In this document: in pieces, positions 48,013 to 61,100 of the stretch
How the letters are laid out: every line of letters begins with the position of its first letter
Numbering within the stretch: position 1 is the first letter of the stretch
Assembly (NCBI GenBank): GCA_024362935.1
Contig: JANCRA010000005.1
Span: forward strand, 26,434,235-26,498,234
From: Setophaga petechia
Lineage: Eukaryota > Chordata > Aves > Passeriformes > Parulidae
Direction of reading: 5' to 3'
Length of the DNA stretch: 64,000 nt
Made by a program: the position numbers and the translations under genes
Notes under the pieces: generated by a model
Told to the model about the DNA's origin: nothing
The model's database searches: none
What the model saw: only the letters and a program-made list of their open reading frames with translations

Positions 48013-51000
48013 CTGCAGCAGTAATTCATGTGGGAGGACTTTACCATATTGCTGCTGCTGAGTTAACAGGCTCTAATCAATAACTCAGAAGGTGCTTATG
48101 AAGCTGCCTCTAGGTAAGCAGCCCAGGCAGTAAGAGCTGGAGAATGATGAGGCCAGTTACCTTTTCAGTGTATTCTGATTTTAGCCAGCTCTTTGGTTTT
48201 GGCCCTCATCCCAGGCTCTACCTCTGTGCAGTGTGTAGCCAATGATCTGAACAATTCTTAATGCTGTGCAATGTAAGAACTGATAATGAGTTAATGAGAT
48301 CTTGGCATCTTATCTCAAGTATTCTGTATACTTGTTCCCTAAATAGGGTGAGTCTGTGTCCTATTGCTCCTGTGGCTCATGAAGAACTAACCTGGAAAGA
48401 CCTGTTAATCTTCATGGTCTGCAAAAATCAGGTTTCCCTACATCGCAGTGAACAGGTGTATAAAGAACGGAAAGGACATAGGTAGAAAATCCAATGTTCT
48501 CCTAGAAGATAAATAAATGAACTGTAGAAATAAGAGCTCTAAACAGGGCTCATTTCCATAAACTGCAAGTTCTATAAAACTCTAATGTTTTTTGCCAGTT
48601 AGTCAACTAGTTTGTGTGGATCTGTGGAATGTAGTTATTGGCAATTCTCAAAACAAACCACCCCATACTTGCCCAAGTGTTTCACAATATAGGAGGCATG
48701 TTGGAGCCTGTCCATGTTCCTTTGCACTACAGCCAATTACTGCATTTAATTATTCTTTGCCTACATCTCTGCATATATCTCTCCTCACCATTTGATCGTT
48801 TTTTCTAGCGAGTGCCTTTGTAAACAGCAGGTTGATACCGTGCAGTGGAAAACTTGCACTGACATAGGTAGTGTGCATTGCTTCTGAGCCTGCCCAGCCC
48901 TGAGAGCCCTCTTAGCATCAGGGCTTTAAGGTACTGGGTGCTCTCAGCTCTAGCTGGATTCAGGCAGAGTGTCAGGCCTTTCCCAACAAATATGCCTGCA
49001 TGTGAGAGTATTGGGAACCTTTAAATGTACATTAAAAACTATAAAAACCTTCTCAAGAAGGAACAAAGCTATTTCTTCTGCAAACTCCTGTCTTGAACAG
49101 GTCTGCAGCCAACTACAGCTACTGAGGCATTGCAGGAGGAGCCTACAATGAACCAGATTGTAAAGAGGCTGTGGGTAAAGATGGCTGGTTGGGGTAAGGG
49201 AAGTATTTGGGGAAGACAAGTATTTGATAGGCAGCGAGTCTGTGCTAGCCAGCAAGGCCAGCCCTTTGGAGTTATTGTTTTGTTGAAAATCCAGTTCTTT
49301 TCAAATGTTAGGTAAGAAAGTTGTCAGGTAAGAAAGTTCCCATTTCAGTTCTCAGGTTGTCTCAAGGAGTCTTGTAGCAGAATAAAGGGTTTTATTCTTG
49401 AGAATAAAAGGCTAAATTTAACTGACCCATTTTAAAATAAAAAGTAGAAAAAAAAGAGGAGCTTTTACACGAATTCTGTGTGTCTATAGGATTCCAAATA
49501 GTCTGGCATTCTGTTTTGGGGGTTTTTTGGGTTGTTTAGTTGTTTGTTTTCGTGATGTTATTAAAACCTGGGAATTTTGCTCTTCAGTTTGTACAATTTT
49601 TTTACACACTTTTGTGCTCAAAGGGCTTTCTGTTCTTTTTTACCTACCCACAATCAGCAAATGTCACCTCCAACCTGTCTCCTGTAGTAAACAGATTTGG
49701 CCATAAGGACGAGATAGGTCCTAACAGATGGAGCCTATTGGTGCTCCACAAAGATGTGTTGGCATTGTCACTAGACACTGGAGGACAAGAGCAGCTGCCT
49801 TCCTTGGAGACCCCAAGCCTGCAGCCTTTGAGGTATTCCTCTTGCTGCCAAATGAGAACCCTAAAGTAGATCTCCTTCCTTGCTCAAATCCAGAATTGCA
49901 CTCCGATTTCTTCCTCTCTGTAACTGTAAGTTTCTGTGTATAAAAGACTAGGCTTCACATCATGATGAGGTGAGATTTTAGTAAAATTAGGCTTTTTCAT
50001 GACAAGAAAACTAACAGCTTCTTCCCTGAACCAGCCCGTTATTTTGGCTGGGGACAGCAGGATGGGTTAATCGTGGCCCCATTTCCTGAGGTCTCCTGCA
50101 GTCATGATTTGTGAATGCCTGAGAATACCCCTGCTGAATTCTAATTGTTTGTGGCAGTCGGCACATGATTTCAAGTGTTTGGTCACAGCAGTGTTCGTTT
50201 TCTGCTCTTTTAATCTTTGATGGATGTTGCGCCTGGCTTCACTGATGTGGTTCGTGACACAGTAGGCAGTGATTTCCTATAAGATGTTTTGTCTCAACTA
50301 CAGAGGTGTGGAGTCCCTATATGATGGCCAATATTTATTAATGACATCCCAAGGTTTCTAAAGAGAAAGCTCTGCCGTAGACCATTAGAACCTAATCTAT
50401 TCTGAAATGTCAGATGCAGTTAAGCAAGAGCTAACTCAATTGCACTGAGACTTTCCTCGTTAGTTCAAACTCTGATTAGAAGACTGATTAAAGGCATTCT
50501 CTTTGTAAAGGTTCACTCTTTATCTCTGCAGATATCTTTACTATATAAGACAGGATAAAGCTAGCTAAAAGCTCACACAAATGCTGGAGCTGAAAAATAT
50601 TTTTCTATGTGTGCATAGTTATTCAGGCCCATATAAATACACATGCATGTTTTTAAAAATGTGCTTCATTAGTAACATGAAAAATGTTAATTTATAAATG
50701 TGGATAGTGTTGAATTTTGTTGCAACTTCAGCCTATTCATCAGGTGTTATTAGTATGAAAGGTCAAGTTTTCATATCATATGTAAAGCAGTAGGATTAAG
50801 ATTTTAACAGCAATTTGGGGGTTGCTGGGATACCAAGTATTTTGTTCAGAATACTCAGCATCTGAGATCACTATGACCAGCCAAACTGCTTCCTGTGATT
50901 TAAACATTGCTCTTGCTGTTCAGTCTGAACTACACGACAGCAATACTGCTGAAATATCCTAGGCTCTTCCTAATGTTTTACCTACAAATAGTATTAAGCT

Positions 51001-51763
51001 TTAGCAACGGCTTTAAATTTCTCAGAGCGTTCATGTTTGTGTATAAGCTCTTAGAAGAAAGGATTGTTAATTCATTATGTTTTTGTGTGGTTCTTGCCAC
51101 AATATGGGTGATGTATATTTTTGTAACCTAGACGAAAAACTGGTATTATCAAGAAATAAAAATATTCAGAAGGCAAATGACAAAGCTTCCCAATGATTTT
51201 CCAATATGAAGTTCCTAAAAAAATTGAGCTTTCAACTTTTATTCTTCAAGATTTTGCAGTTTGCTGCCTTGTGCATGAATCATTTTACAAACACCTTGTG
51301 AGCTAATGAGAAATAAACAAAAAGTAAAGAGCTTTAAGAAATTGTATGGGTGTCGGTGTTCTCATATAAGGGATTTGATTGTTGTTTCCATTCTGGTCAG
51401 ATTAATAACTCAGCCGTGCTGCTGCTGGTTGATTACTTGAGTGTGCATGTTAGTATGTGAAAGAGAACACAATAGTAAGTGGTCATATTGGTCCAGGCAC
51501 CACTGAACAGATAGTTTGTATAATTATTGACAATCTTTTGCAGGGAGGCCATGCTCTGAAGCATAAGTATCCTGCTTCTGAAGTTAGCTTGTGGACTCTG
51601 GGGAAATGTTGATCCTTTGTGTGCCAAAGTCAATCTCAATACTATTCAACAATAATAATAATTTTTAAAAAATCTAGCTGTTCCATTGCAAATACTGCAT
51701 AGGTAGTAACTTGTTTTATAGCTGACAGGCTAGAAGTCTTGATTTTGGTTTTTTATCAGTGCC
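48013..51763. other. Non-coding, CNE-like at 50.15-50.58 kb
   Basis: No gene is recognised. A short tandem duplication (ggtaagaaagtt twice, 49310-49340) and a T/G tract (49515-49550) are present. The block 50150-50580 is complex, repeat-free and contains LEF/TCF-like atctttgatgg and several ATTA/TAAT cores. Confidence 0.4.
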
Positions 51764-51799
51764 CTTGCATTCTATCCCTGTGGAGGGATAGAATGTAAG
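51764..51799. repeat. Perfect 12-bp hairpin stem extended to 16 bp
   Basis: CATTCTATCCCT and AGGGATAGAATG pair perfectly around the loop GTGG, extended by four further pairs including one G-T. It sits at the edge of the LTR-like patch that follows. Confidence 0.9.
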
Positions 51800-52075
51800 A
51801 GAATAGTGCAGAAGGCAATCTCACACCTGAGGAGTTGCAGCTATATGAATCACAAAGGATTAGGAACAGGCTTGGCCTTAACAGGCTACAGCTGTGTCCA
51901 ATAAGAAGACGAGTGCTACAAAAGACTGGGTTAGCTGGCTGTGAAGAGAGCTGGAGTTTGTTGGCTGTGGTGAAGAAGGAGGAGTCAGTGCTGTGAGGAG
52001 CTGCCCATGAGAAATCACCAAGAAGGTATGGGAACCTTTGCAATAAGATGACAACAGTGCCCCTTGCAGAAGTAA
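51779..52075 (+). mobile_element. Possible solo LTR fragment
   Basis: The patch is promoter-like and differs from the AT-rich surroundings. It has a CCAAT-like tccaataag at about 51898, a TATA-like tacaaaagac about 18 bp later, purine-rich sequence, and aataagatgac at about 52040, followed by ccccttgca. A TG start (51779) and a CA end near 52070 are possible. This layout suits a short solo LTR of an endogenous retrovirus. No internal gene, primer-binding site or clear target-site duplication is seen, so a non-LTR origin is possible. Confidence 0.3.
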
Positions 52076-54475
52076 CTGAAGTTGCTCTTTGGGCTCATGG
52101 ATTTGATGAATTCTGGAAAACTTCTTGGGCTGGTACTTTTTGATGTAGGGTTACAAGGACTGACAAAGCAGGGTTTCTTCTAGTGAGGTATTACAGTAAC
52201 AGCGTATCATGGGATTAAGACAAAGCCAGCTATTTCTACTCTAGAGTTGCCTGCTGACTAACTTCTAATTGGCTTTGCCAGATTTATCACAGATTTGCTG
52301 CTTGTTCCCCAATTGCTTGCACAAATGATGTGGTTTGCCAAAGACTCTCTTTTCTCTGTATTTCAGTGATTGTGGCAGTTTAAACCCAAGTTTTCTGAAT
52401 TGCTGCCCAGTATTTTTTATGTCCCGCTCTGTGTGACTTTCAACAAATCAAGTAACTTCAGCAAACTTACAAAAGAGGAAGACAATTGCTCTGTTCTCCA
52501 CCCATACCGTCCTATACAGATATACCACATATGCATATGGAAGCAGGCAAATGGTGTGCAAATGCTATGTGCCATTTTCCTCTCCCAGAGTGTTGAGACT
52601 ATGGTCACTCTTCTTGAATGAACAGAATAAATAATAGCATGGATACATAGCTGACCAAGGAAAAAAACCCTAGGGGCTGTGACCACAGACATGAGGAGAA
52701 ATAATTGTGTTGTAATTTCTTTCCCTATTAAAAGTCGAAGTCCTCCTTCCAGTGCTGTTTTTCAGGAAACATCTACTCTGAGCAGTTGGAATTTTTTCAG
52801 AACATCTACAGTTGTTGATGACTAGCTGGGCTTGAGAATGTTTCTGAACATCAGGTCTGGCAGTGCCAGCATGGTGGTAGATGTGTTAGCTGGGTTCTGC
52901 AGAGCTTTTGCAAGTGGTAGTCTCTGCAAAGCAGTATCTTTGCTTTTTCCTCCATATCCTTCCAGACCTTCAGGGTGCACTTTCAAAATGCCAACCTATG
53001 CTTCATTTAAATCTTAAGACCAACCTACTGCAATATTATCTCCAAAAAGTAACTGCAGAGAGGCTCTAACAAACAAGAAAATGTTGACCTTTTCAAATCG
53101 CTGTGAAACATCCTTAGCTCTACTCTGCTGCTTTACCTCAATGCCGGAATAAGAAATCACAGGTTTAGTTAAATTCGTCCCTTTACCTGATCTCCAAGGT
53201 TGGTTGATTTCTAAAGGATAATGGGTAATACCTTCACAGTTGGAAATACCCAAGTGAAGTGCTGTATTGTCAAGATACTGTATCCCTAGTCTCCTCCCCA
53301 GAGAATAAAGTATTTAGTCAGGGTATTAAGGCATTGCCAAAATCCTCAGCTACCGCAGCTCACTAGAGTTAGACTGCTAGGCAGCAGCAAAGTAAGTTAT
53401 GCTGGGAATGGTTAAACCACTTAATTCCAGGATTAAGGAGCTACAAAGGTAGCATTAAGTCATATTTGTGCATGATCCTTCCTGTGACATGAGAAACTGG
53501 ACACAGCTCACTATCGGGGCTGCTGTGGTACTTATATCATATAATCTCTTATCAATCCATGTCAGTGCCCTCATGCTGCTGGATACCCAGTTCATGAAGT
53601 AGAGTACAGACAAAGAGAAAATATTTTGTCCTTGTCTCCTGTAGAGACTGATGTAAAATCTTTGATTTTTAATGTGGAGACAGAGTCATGGAAAAATGAA
53701 ATTGACAACTGCTAGGAAATGACTGGAAGGAAAACCAACTCATGGTTGGCTTTTAAACTGTTTGGTCAGCTCTGACTTGTCCCTCAGTGTAAAACAAGTA
53801 GTATTTAAGCATTTGTAGGAGTATGAAATATATGATGCTGGATGTGGATACTTGTTGCTTGATGTACATCTTTATTAATATCCTGTGTCATCAGGAATGT
53901 CACACAGCAATGACTTGCTTAGTTTCAGAATTTACTGTCATAGACATCTGTAAATGTATCAGTGGGTATATACATGCAGCACAGATAAAGATGTAGGATG
54001 TTGGGGAAAAAAAAATCTCGCCTCAAGTTTGGGATGAACTCATGTATCATTACTGATGGAGCCAAGAATGAGTTAAGCAAAATCTTCCCAGACAAATGTC
54101 AGTAGCAGCTCTACAATATCTCGTACCATCAGAGATTAATGGATAATTCTCCTGCTCTCATTGTGCTTTTTCAACTTTTTTTTTTAAGCAGAGGTGCTGC
54201 ATTGCAGAAAAAACAATGTGATTGGCAAGGGTGTGGCTTAGTCATTTTAATAGCAATGAATTATGCAGAATACAAAATGCTATTATGTAATCACTTTGGT
54301 TATTATACCATGACTTGAGAAATATGGGAGCCAGTGCAATGATGACTATCATGCAGGATGGCTGACACTTTCCAATCCAAGGAAAAAAACACCCAAACCC
54401 CTTGCTAGTGAGCATGAAAACTTGTACTTGAATAGAAGTAGAGAAGCTTTTTTCCTTGTCAGGGTTTGTAGACAT
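52076..54475. other. Non-coding stretch
   Basis: AT-rich sequence with no exon, RNA gene or recognised repeat. Confidence 0.5.
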
Positions 54476-54567
54476 GAAGTCCACACATGAGCTGGCTCCA
54501 TTGGTGCTGATGGCAAAATTCCAGTACAGTTTATAAAGAACCAAAATCCAGCTATGTGTGGACTTCA
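54476..54567. repeat. Inverted repeat, 20-bp arms, 53-nt spacer
   Basis: The left arm GAAGTCCACACATGAGCTGG (54476-54495) and the right arm ending at 54567 (CCAGCTATGTGTGGACTTC) are reverse complements except for one extra base. It lies inside a 128-codon minus-strand open frame that I regard as chance. Confidence 0.85.
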
Positions 54568-54869
54568 AAGAAAGCAACTCTCCATACATCAAGGTGTTTG
54601 GGAAATAAGTCAGCCTTTGTGGAGGCACAGAGGCCAGGTTGGCACCATTTAAAGCCTCAGCACAGGTTTAATCGTGACAAATTGACTATAGCTGGTATCT
54701 TTCAAAGGCAAGAGAGGAAGATGATACTAAAGAACATGTTTGAATATCAGGTTAATTTTATTAAGACCCTGCTCACAGGCACCGTCAGTGAACAGCAGTA
54801 GTAATTTTGAGGTTTCATGGAGTCACTGGGTAGTTAACATCAAATGGAACAGGAGCCAGAAGCTTTGTG

Positions 54870-55157
54870 TCATCTGTGGCTTCTGATCTGCTCTCTTCTC
54901 TGGGCCAAGGTGGTTCTTGTCAAGTCTTGGAGGGTGTGTAGCTCCAGCTGTAGTTTTCTTCTATGCCAGCAGCCCTGCAGGCCCATTTGCCTAACTCCCT
55001 TTTTCCATGAAGGCTCAGAGTACAGAATAAGTGTTCCCGTTTTCCTTCTGTCCTTTTCTGGAAGGGACAGGCCCAAGCAGTCCTGCATGATGTACTTTGC
55101 ATTTGAAGTCTTGATAAAGTGGAAGTAACTTTCATGAGATTTCCAGTTAAAATAATC
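54870..55157 (-). CDS. Possible terminal exon
   Basis: A strong acceptor (ttactttatccctcccctgtttcag) precedes 95 open codons to a TGA: DYFNWKSHESYFHFIKTSNA, then a Lys/Arg/Glu-rich stretch (LPEKDRRKTGTLILYSEPSW) and a basic helical tail. Another frame is open for 71 codons. A neighbouring open segment at 55269-55517 on the same strand has an acceptor and a GTAAAC donor, but its phase does not match this exon. No family is recognised. Confidence 0.2.
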   Translation of the reverse strand, partial: DYFNWKSHESYFHFIKTSNAKYIMQDCLGLSLPEKDRRKTGTLILYSEPSWKKGVRQMGLQGCWHRRKLQLELHTLQDLTRTTLAQRREQIRSHR

Positions 55158-58100
55158 CTGAAACAGGGGAGGGATAAAGTAACATAGACATTGGAGAGTA
55201 AAAAGCAAAATAAAACCTTTAATCAGCTTGGAGTTTGTCAGTTTGTGGCTTATTAGCTACACGGAAAATTATTCTTTCCTTACGTGCTTTCTCCATTGTG
55301 GTTTACCTGCTATCATCAGTAAATCTATCAAATGAAACTCATCTGTGCCTAAGAATTGCTGTGCAGCACAACTAGGACCTGAGATGAGGTGTTCCACAAC
55401 AGACCAGCCACAGCAGGAAGTACTGGAAAGTGAGAGTTCAGGCTGTGAATTACTCATCAAGATCTTGCCCACTTTTAATCTGGCAGCAAGGTGCATTACC
55501 TCAGTGGGGACTTTCATCAGCTTCTTCTCAACTGCAAGAGGGTTTTATTGCTTAGGTCCAGACAAGTCTTGCCCTAGGCAAAAATGTGATAAGCATTTGC
55601 CCAGGGCAGCAGATGCATTGGGCAGTGACTGTAAGCATGACTGTAAGCATGCAGCATACTTAGCCTAAAACCAGACTAGGTAAAGCCAGGCTGCTGCTGC
55701 CACCTGTGCCACCACACCAAATGGAGTCTCATTTGACAGTGGCAGTTGAGGCTTTTCCTCCTTTTATCCTATTGACAACAGGAGCAGCAAGGCTATATCT
55801 GCAGAGCTTTCTCTTTCTTCTCTTCCCAATCCATCTCCTCTTCCTGCAGCCACAGCAGCCCTTCAAAACTGAGAACAATCTGTTTTGCCTGCAATGCTGA
55901 GGAGCAGGCGGAACGATTCTGTGACCAGTATTCTGAATTTACAGATCTACAAAGGATCACTAATTTGAAGTGTTTCAGAGGTACTTCATAGTTTTTACCT
56001 GTAGTTCAGTATGTTTCATTGGCTATGGAATACACAAATTGAAAAAAAAAAGTGCTTCTAAGATCCAGTCAGTGGTATTTTAAAAGTGCCCTAACTATGG
56101 GGAGAACTGCAGGAGCAGTGCATGACACACTAGGAAGTGTTCTACAAGCAGTGTGTATAGTATATTGCTAATAAATGTGTCTGTTTATAAGCATGCATAC
56201 TAGAGCCATCTCCATACCTGTATTCAATATGGTTTGTATCACACTGATTCCTCAACACTGCAGGTCAAAGTCTGGGGTACTGATGTTTGTTTGTTGCATC
56301 TCATCCATGACCACCATTATTGTGAAACACATTCTTTTTCAAGATTGACAACTTAATGAATTTGATATGTAATTGTATAGGGATAAAATTTCTTAGGAAT
56401 AAAAAAGAAATGTAGCTTGCAATTTCTCTCAGTTTAAAATGTTTTCCACCTTTCCTTTTCTCTTTGTATAATTGCTCTCTCTTTAGAAAAGGGGATGTAC
56501 CAAGAACAGAAACATGACTCCAGCTTCAGGTGGGATAGGTAGCTGCTACACTAGAGAGATAGCTACTGTGTTATTGTAGCTATCATTTCAATCAGTCCGT
56601 GATTCTTTTATGCTGTGTCCACTGTGAATACATAAACCTGGCCCATCCTAGCTCAAGAAGTTTTTCTGTTCTTTACGTGGGCCTTTAGCCATCAGCAGCA
56701 GAGAAATTATTAACATGATGAAGAGGGAGTTGCTGTAAAATGGTCTCAATATGGGGACTATAAAAAAAGCAAGGGGTTCCCTCAGAAACTCTAGTATGCT
56801 TTGTTACAGGAAAGGCAGCAACAGACAACATCTCTGACAGATTGTGCTGTCTCAGCTGTGAGAATCCATCCCGGCCTGAGAAGCATCCCAGTGCACTCGG
56901 AGGTTGGAGGGATGGCTGCTCTAGGGAAGGTACAGATAAAATGGAGGCTTTGAGACTGTTGTGCACTGGTGTTGCCTTGAATGACAGGGCCCAAGAAGGG
57001 CTGTTGCAGGGGCGCACCGCAACAAAGGGCTCTGGTAGATCAGTTGTTCCAGCCCACAGAGAAAATTCTGATAACAAGCATACAACATTTCTCTAGGGAA
57101 ACTTACTGCTACCTTGAATGCAATGAAGGCAGGGTATTCCAAATTATTCTTATAGTTGGAGAGCTCACATACTTTCTTTGATTTAAAGTTAGAATGTCAT
57201 GTTCTGACTGTCACTGACCAAAAGTCACAAAAATGACCAAAAGTTTAGAAGAGCTGTTCTGATAGCAATGCTAAACAGGGTGAACAGTCATGATTCTTGT
57301 GAGAGGTAGAGCAGAGATTCACAATCTGCCTCAAGGCAGGATGAAAAATACACAAAGCTGATGCTTTCTTCTTAGTCCCTCTGGCTCTAGTAGAACTGCA
57401 GTGCTGAAGCTGGGAGAGAAGTTTGGGATAAATTTTGATCTGCATCCTACAGGCTTTTTCAGTTTTTCTGTGTACCTAGATCAAAATATGATTATTTCAG
57501 AAATAATTCTGAAGACAGAGTGAGTCAGATTAGGGTTGCTGCAGTGTGCTTTCAGTGTGAACTCACTGGAAAAAGCACTATCTGTGGCTCTAATGTATTC
57601 AGTTTTTATGGCAACGCTGAAGTGCATCATATAAATAAATCTCTTTTTTAGCCACTGTGAAACTGATGCAATGCTCTATCCAAAGAAAGTATTATTTTAA
57701 ATCACTGTAACAGACAAAGGTTCAAAATAATACACAAATACTAGAACTAGCAGGTTTACTCATTTATCTGACATCTACAACAACACAGAGACAATGAATT
57801 TTCCTTTTAAATCTATTTTTTTGTGTGTGTTTTGCCTTCCCAAACAATGATTTTGTAAAGATGTTGCAATTTTAGCTACAGCAGACATAAATCTCTCTCA
57901 TTATTTTATGCCTTTGGTTACCACATTTTGATTTTCATTAAGGAGAACATTGTTGCTAAAATAATTTGTCATTCTATTATCTCAACACAGAATTCTGAAA
58001 CTGAAAATATTTAATCTCTGAGAGCTACTGTGGAGAATTTTCTAACAGCAACTCACCTCTGGTTCTTAAGGCCCTTTCTCCTTTCTCTTCTTAAGGCAGT

Positions 58101-61100
58101 TTCTCCTGGTCTTTTTTTCAACACCTCCCCAGTGCCGCATCTTAGTAGGGAGAGATCAGGCATTGAGCCGGAGTGTTCAGACAGATTCTTTGTTCCCAAA
58201 TACACTAATTCATTATTCTGTGTCTTCCTAGCACACAACTCCAAATAGCAGAAAAACCAGACTAGCATCCTGGGCTTTTGAAAAGTGTGATGCTGTTGGT
58301 TACTTTTTTCCCTCCTGCCTGTCCTGTGTACTTCTTGTGCTCTCTGTTGTGGTTGTTTTAACATCTTAGGATTTCTGAGCCACCACCATCACCCATCCCG
58401 TTGTAGTCAGGGGTTGTTTCTCCATTGCTATGATGTTAAACAGAAATTGGGATCCTCGTATCAGCTAGTAAGAATACGAGGGAGCGCAGAAAAACTCCAA
58501 AGACCAGAGTCAGGGAATCCCCTGCAGTAAATCCCCCAATGTGACCAAATATCATCCTTCCCAAGCTGCTCTATTGTATTTTCTTTGCGACATCCTCCAA
58601 ATTTCATTATTAGCTGAAAATTGAGAAAAACAGAGCTGAAAGAGACCAATTTTGGGGATTATTTTGTAGAGGACTTATCCTCTTGGGGTTTGTGTATGTC
58701 TTTCATTACCAACTGACTTCCTCTCTGATTGTTAACTGTTTTCTTGCAGAAATTTAGCTTAAGAACATTTAAAAATTTCTAGGTAACTGCAAAGGTAAGA
58801 GTCCCAATATCCCTGTTATGTTCATGACCCTTGTGATGGACTTCCAGTTCTTTGTCCCCCACACCAGCGCTGGGATGGCAGAACCTGTTCAGACATTTAA
58901 TTATTTGGTGCTCAGGTGTGTGATTCTTTGCTCTTTTCATACTTCATTCAAAGGATCATGTTTCTCTTTCTTTAATTTTCTCACTAAGCTGCTCAACTTG
59001 CTTTGAGAGTTTTCAGTAGGAACAAGAAGGGTGGGTGTTGTTGCTCAGTGCAATCATGCTCTGCTTTCAGAAGTGGGATGTGAACACAGTGAGCAGCACT
59101 TCTTCCTGGCCTTGAAACCAGGGAAGTCTGTCAACTGCGCTTCAGCATCGTCTTGTGGAAGTGCCCCCTGCTGCCATGTACAAAGACTTACAGCAGATTA
59201 CAACACGGCAACTTTTAACTGTATTTCGTACAGTGTCTTTCATTGTACATGTGCTCAAAGTGCTTTACAATATACAAACAGCAATAGAAAATGTACAAAA
59301 CAAATATGTCTTCAAACAGAGGAGCTGCTTTCTTCAGATGGCAAAAATGACACTTTTCCACAACAGAATAGCAATAGAAATGAGCCTGTACTGGCTGAGG
59401 CATTCTGAATTCTCCCCAGCTTAAGATAACTTAATTCCAAGCATGATTGTTCTTCATGACTTTATAATGAGTTGAACCAAACATCAATTAAGAAAATAGA
59501 GATTTAAGTGGGAGTATCAATCTAAATTTTCTCCCAAAACCTGTTGTTGATTCTCCACTTTGCATTCCTTTAGCAATTTTTCTTCAGCACCCTGTGACAT
59601 AGTTTTTAAGCAGTGCTTAATTACATTTTATTAATGTGGCAAGGCGCTGTATTGGTAATTGCTTTTTATGATTGTCAGGTGTATTTGTGAGTACTGTTAG
59701 TTTGTGTCATAAAAGGAGGTATATTTTATAATTAAAAAGTCAGCACTTTTGAGTGCTACATCTGATCTGTTTTAAATGCCATTAAAAGAAATGTGTGTAA
59801 ATTCAGAACAATGTATTGTTGAAATAAACTGTCCAGTCTTGTAGTTATGAAAAACATGCATTTTCAGTGAGTATCAGAGGCAGTGATTTTAATGAGTGGT
59901 TTCTTTGGGGAAAAAATGATGAGCTTACTCAAAGTAGGACCCGAAGCTCATCTGAGTGAAGGTGGGCTTAAGAGCAAAGGAGGAAAAAGGTTGAACAAGG
60001 GAAACAGAGGTAGGGTCTGAGGAAGGAAATGGAAACTATTTCCAGTTCCAAGTAGAGAACATGGGCATTGGGAGCTCTGGGGATGCTGGGCATGGAGAAA
60101 CACGGGAAAGAAGGCCTGAGGATTGAGTGGGCAGTAGGGTGGAGTGAGGATGGACTTGTTGCAGAGGCTGGTCAGAAGCTGGTGGCTCTGGACTGGCTAC
60201 AGAGTTTGAGTGTTGAGCACAGGGATTCTGTGCCATGTTTGGGGTCCGAGTACAGTTGTTCAGAGCAGCATTCGGTTCCCACAGTCCATGGAACTCTCAT
60301 GTCTTCCCATTGTGTTGGGAAACAAACTGTACATGTTCCACTTACAGCAAAAAACGATGTCTCACAGTTCTAGAGGCCACTGCCACTTTTGTCCTGGAGC
60401 AGGTGTAATCTTCACACTGAACCTTGGATCCTCAGTGTGGGGAGAATGTGCCTCAGCTGACATAACTGCACAGTCTTGAGGCATATGGGAAGGAGGAAAA
60501 TATGTTTTGAAAATTCTGTAATTACATCCTGCGCTTCATATTTGAAATCTCCAGTTTGTGAGTCTTTGAAGTCTTCAGTTAAGTTCCTCTAACATGGCAG
60601 CATGAGTGTGTGCATGTGAGCATAAGTGTAAGGAATACATCTGTTTTGGTGATAATCTTTGGTGAGGAAAGGGACAGCAATAGGCAGTGTTAAATATCAC
60701 TCTTCAGCACGGTAACTTTGATACATCTGCACCTCTTTGTGGTGCAGAGATTGGATTATTAGCCTCTGTAACAGCACCATCTTGCACTGCAGCTCTGTTT
60801 GCTCTTGCAAACTGAGCAGGATCACATCTGCATAGGATCTTTGGCAGGAGCTCTGCTGAGGTCACTGACCTGCCGTGGAACCATGTTTGTTCAGTAAGCA
60901 ATGCTTTCATACTGATGCCCCCCTAAGCCAGCACACCACAATGGCTTCCTTTGCCACCATGCAGTGTTTAGCTGTGTATGTAAGTTTAGGCTCAGAATAC
61001 AAAGCACAGATGCTGACTGATTGCTAGAAATTTTGCATGGAACTAGTTAGAAAACTGGGCTGTTAGCCCTCATGTGTTAGGAAAGTTGTTTAGATAGCTC

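Noticed and set aside
54242..54628. 128-codon minus-strand frame with hydrophobic stretches
   Set aside because: It contains the inverted repeat, has no acceptor or donor at its edges, and AT-rich DNA often translates as hydrophobic peptide.
59230..59270. tcaaagtgctttacaat resembling a miR-17 family seed
   Set aside because: The match ends after the seed region and no hairpin forms with flanking sequence.
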